From positions 2,502,501 through 2,566,500 of the forward strand of contig JAYMNP010000001.1 in NCBI GenBank assembly GCA_036941025.1: 64,000 nt of DNA, given 5' to 3'. The notes under the pieces are model-generated. The model did no database searches, had not been told where the DNA came from, and was given only the letters and a program-made list of their open reading frames with translations. The position numbers and the translations under genes were made by a program. Origin of the DNA: Lachnospiraceae bacterium JLR.KK002. Its GTDB lineage: Bacteria > Bacillota > Clostridia > Lachnospirales > Lachnospiraceae. Positions 61,737-64,000 of this stretch are shown piece by piece. Each line of letters starts with the position of its first letter. The first letter of the stretch is position 1.

Positions 61737-62470
61737 CGCTCGCTGGTTTCCCTGACCGGTTCTCTGGTAAATGCGTCGAACATGGCCAAGAATTCCATCC
61801 CCGCCTGCTCCAGCAATTCCTTAATCCGGGCTGCCTCATACCCCCGCTGCACATGGGTTTCTTCGTATTTGCGGTAGCGCATGTCCTCCTCCCGGATAAA
61901 AAATGTCATATCATACTGATTCAGCCCGGTTTCTTCATCATAAAAATTTTCCCAGATAAAGCTGCCTTCTTCCCGGTTTTCACAAATTGTCGTTTCCCCT
62001 AATAATTCCCGGTATTTGTACGGGGTATTCAAATCAAAAATAAAAATCCCTCCTGGGTCGAGATAATTATTGACCAGATGAAATACCTTCAGAAGTTCTT
62101 CTTCCTCCAGAATATAATTCAGAGAATCACAGACGCTTACCACGGCTTTCACCGTTCCATACAGCTCAAATTCCCGCATATCCTGCAAAAGATACAGAAT
62201 ATCCGGCTCCTTTCCCATTCCGTCTCCGGAGCCTGCGGCCTCCCCTGCAATTCGGAGCATTTCCTCCGAATTGTCCACGCCTATCATATCATAACCTGCC
62301 TCAGACAGAAGCCTGGTCATATTCCCGGTACCGCAGCCAAGTTCCAGCACCAGTCCTTCTTCCACCCCGTACTCTTTCAGCAGACCGGTCAGATACCTGC
62401 TCCATGCTTCATAGGGCACATCGTCCATAAACATATCGTATACCTGGGCAAATCCTGTATATGCTTCCAT
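61691..62470 (-). CDS. Class I SAM-dependent methyltransferase
   Basis: 259 residues. The opening EAYTGFAQVYDMFMDDVPYE, SAM motif VLELGCGTGNMTRLLSEAGY, VVSVCDSLNYI and PGGIFIFDLNTPYKYRELLG form the Rossmann-fold methyltransferase common in Clostridia, often ahead of hslO. The C-terminal RIYVIAGERGKQRFT is made by the tandem repeat, so the native end may have differed. Substrate unknown. Confidence 0.88.
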   Translation of the reverse strand: MEAYTGFAQVYDMFMDDVPYEAWSRYLTGLLKEYGVEEGLVLELGCGTGNMTRLLSEAGYDMIGVDNSEEMLRIAGEAAGSGDGMGKEPDILYLLQDMREFELYGTVKAVVSVCDSLNYILEEEELLKVFHLVNNYLDPGGIFIFDLNTPYKYRELLGETTICENREEGSFIWENFYDEETGLNQYDMTFFIREEDMRYRKYEETHVQRGYEAARIKELLEQAGMEFLAMFDAFTREPVRETSERIYVIAGERGKQRFT

Positions 62471-62599
62471 TCCAGCCTCCCATCCGGCGCCAGGGAAATC
62501 AGCCCTGACATTCTGAATGCTTTTTCTTGATTATTTATTTCAGAAAATGTATACTGTTTTTATTATAGTAAAAACAATCACGTTTTGCAAGGAGCCTTT

Positions 62600-63667
62600 A
62601 TGAGTGAAAATAATTACATCTCCGGACACATCCGCCGGGTATATGCCAGGCGTCTGGTCTCTCCGGTTCTCTACCTGATTCTTCTCATCATTCTGTGGCT
62701 GGCCTTTCCCATGTACAATATCCTGTTTCCCCGGACACTGGCCGCTGCGGACGATTTAAATATATATACGGACCACCATTCCTCTTATGTGGAAACAACG
62801 CTGTCCGACCTGTATTTCACCGGATATACCGGAAGTTTTCTGGGCCGTACTTCCAGTTATTATTATTACTGCATGAGGAATGGCCGGTGCACCATCGTCC
62901 TGCTGTCCCCGTCCACCTGTGAGGAAGGGCTTCCCTTTATAGAGTCCGTTCACATCCGCGGCAGAGTGATGGAAGGAACTCCGGATTTCCATACATTGCT
63001 GGAGCACCTGGCCAAAGACTTAAACTGGACAGAAAAAGGGATAAAGGAAAAAGTAAATTCCTGTTTTATCAGTGAACCTGCTTTTGGTCTTATTCCAGGT
63101 GCGGTTCTGGTACTGGTCTGCTTTTCCACAGGAGCCTATACCCTCTTTCGCATTCTCCTGGATCTTCTCTATATCCGGTTCCCGGTGTTTGCCCCTGCCT
63201 GCCGGCAGCTGGGCCGTTTCGGCAAACCGGGGGAACTCCTTGCCCAGGCGGAAACAGAGCTTGCCACGCTGCCCCAGCTTGCCACCGAAGACATGTTTAT
63301 TACGGAACATTATTTTATTGTACTGGCCAATTACGGCGCCGCTGTTATTCCCATACAGGAAATGCTGTGGATTTACAAGCATTCTACCCTCCATAAGATT
63401 CTGTGGCATCACTTCAGCATTTCCTATACGCTGCATGTTACCGCCAGAAAGCATTTGTATTTCCAGTGCCCCAAAAATATGAAATCCGATATAGACGGTA
63501 TCATGGACTACCTGGCGGAGGCAAATCACGATATTCTGGTGGGATTCAGTGAGGAAAACCGGCTCAAAGTCCACGGAGCCAGCCCGTATCCTCATCAGAT
63601 AGAAAAAATTTTTTCTTTTATGAAAAAAATAAGAAAATCAAAACCGCAGAATCCTGAAAATTCTTAA
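62600..63667 (+). CDS. DUF6709-like membrane protein
   Basis: 355 residues from MSENNYISGHIRR with AAGGAGC ahead; a frame five codons longer includes that site. Helix near 20-45 (VLYLILLIILWLAFPMYNIL), an outer domain to about 195, a second helix (LIPGAVLVLVCFSTGAYTLF), then a cytosolic part with MFITEHYFIVLANYGAAVIP. Such DUF6709 proteins are known only from Clostridia; function unknown. Transcribed away from the methyltransferase gene. Confidence 0.65.
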   Translation: MSENNYISGHIRRVYARRLVSPVLYLILLIILWLAFPMYNILFPRTLAAADDLNIYTDHHSSYVETTLSDLYFTGYTGSFLGRTSSYYYYCMRNGRCTIVLLSPSTCEEGLPFIESVHIRGRVMEGTPDFHTLLEHLAKDLNWTEKGIKEKVNSCFISEPAFGLIPGAVLVLVCFSTGAYTLFRILLDLLYIRFPVFAPACRQLGRFGKPGELLAQAETELATLPQLATEDMFITEHYFIVLANYGAAVIPIQEMLWIYKHSTLHKILWHHFSISYTLHVTARKHLYFQCPKNMKSDIDGIMDYLAEANHDILVGFSEENRLKVHGASPYPHQIEKIFSFMKKIRKSKPQNPENS

Positions 63668-63739
63668 CTTCTGCTGTCAGGAAAATAAAAAGATAATTAT
63701 GCGCATTTTCTGCGCGTAAACAGATTGTGCAGTAATAAC

Positions 63740-63776
63740 TTTCCGCTCCGAGAAAACACATTTCACGGAGCGGAAA
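63740..63776. terminator. Hairpin between convergent genes
   Basis: TTTCCGCTCCG (63740-63750) with CGGAGCGGAAA (63766-63776), 15-base loop. It lies after the DUF6709 gene and after the gene entering from the right edge. Just upstream, GCGCATTTTCTGCGCGTAAA belongs to the GCGC repeat family seen at 43363 and 47300. Confidence 0.6.
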
Positions 63777-63821
63777 CACACATAATAATTCATATTCTGA
63801 AAATTCCTGAAAATCAGATTT

Positions 63822-64000
63822 TCAGGAAAACAGACCTTTGAAAAAATCCAGAACAGAACGGAAGAAATCTGCCACTTTATCAAAAATGCTTCCCGCATCC
63901 ATATGAGAGAGCTTCTCATACAGTGCTTCCGCCTGGCTCTTAATGGAGTCCAAATCCAAATCAAGCTGGCCGATTTTTTTCAACAGTTCTGTCAGTTCGG
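63822..64000 (-). CDS. C-terminal end of a gene leaving the window (DUF1002-like?)
   Basis: The frame reads ELTELLKKIGQLDLDLDSIK, SQAEALYEKLSHMDAGSIFD, KVADFFRSVLDFFKGLFS and stops at 63822. It has the alternating helices seen at the end of DUF1002 secreted proteins (IKEQAK..LYDKL..), but only 59 residues are visible. Both the family and the start are uncertain. Hydrophobic, amphipathic end. Confidence 0.4.
   Translation of the reverse strand, partial: ELTELLKKIGQLDLDLDSIKSQAEALYEKLSHMDAGSIFDKVADFFRSVLDFFKGLFS

Overview
The window looks like a chromosomal segment of a gut-type Lachnospiraceae (Clostridia, Firmicutes). This is inferred from strong AGGAGG ribosome sites throughout, a CIRCE-controlled clpB, pdxS-pdxT, DUF5685, DUF6709 and DUF6809-type genes, and mobile-element genes of the TnpV, TnpW, KTR and MobA/MobL kinds that are typical of that group. 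No rRNA, tRNA or CRISPR array was seen.

Left chromosomal flank (1-3658): the N-terminal part of a MATE transporter and clpB. The clpB promoter (TTGACA-17-TATTGT) overlaps a CIRCE operator.

Mobile island (about 3659-31925, plus a second element end at 31926-32400): a composite, decayed set of mobilizable and conjugative element parts inserted just upstream of the clpB promoter. A 48-bp sequence from that promoter region is repeated exactly at 3611-3658 and 31926-31973. Each copy is followed by a related element end carrying a probable type I toxin gene opposed by a small RNA. The left end also keeps a truncated tyrosine integrase. Inside are two mobilization modules: MobA/MobL with DUF3847, and a MOBP-type relaxase with MobC and TnpW next to a serine-recombinase stub. 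There are three copies of one 1369-bp IS3-family element (one truncated, two full-length and inverted), an IS110 element and an IS110 fragment, a TetR-controlled ABC transporter broken by one IS3 copy, and remnants of a sigma-like factor and a P4-type primase.

The most unusual cargo is a seven-gene operon (11247-17759). In order it encodes a GNAT-nucleotidyltransferase fusion, an S51-type peptidase, an APH-like kinase fused to a second protein-kinase-like domain, two cysteine-rich DUF3795 proteins (one joined to an alpha-toroid domain), another GNAT, and a zinc-phospholipase-C-like protein. Starts and stops overlap repeatedly. Two of the genes carry one in-frame stop each (TAG, TAA). The function is unknown; resistance or small-molecule modification is one reading.

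Right chromosomal part (32460-64000): an MFS exporter with two palindromic operators, a decayed ABC exporter next to mscS, an SGNH lipoprotein, a short repeat array, moaC, and two frameshifted small genes. These are followed by an ECF sigma/membrane protein/ABC cluster, hemerythrin, a PadR-DUF1700-DUF4097-PspC envelope cluster, pdxST, and a four-gene FtsX-type ABC plus two-component operon. The end holds an RHH-fused cytosine methyltransferase with Vsr, flavodoxin, DnaJ/DUF5685, nadE-hslO-methyltransferase, a DUF6709-type membrane protein, and the C-terminus of a gene leaving the window.
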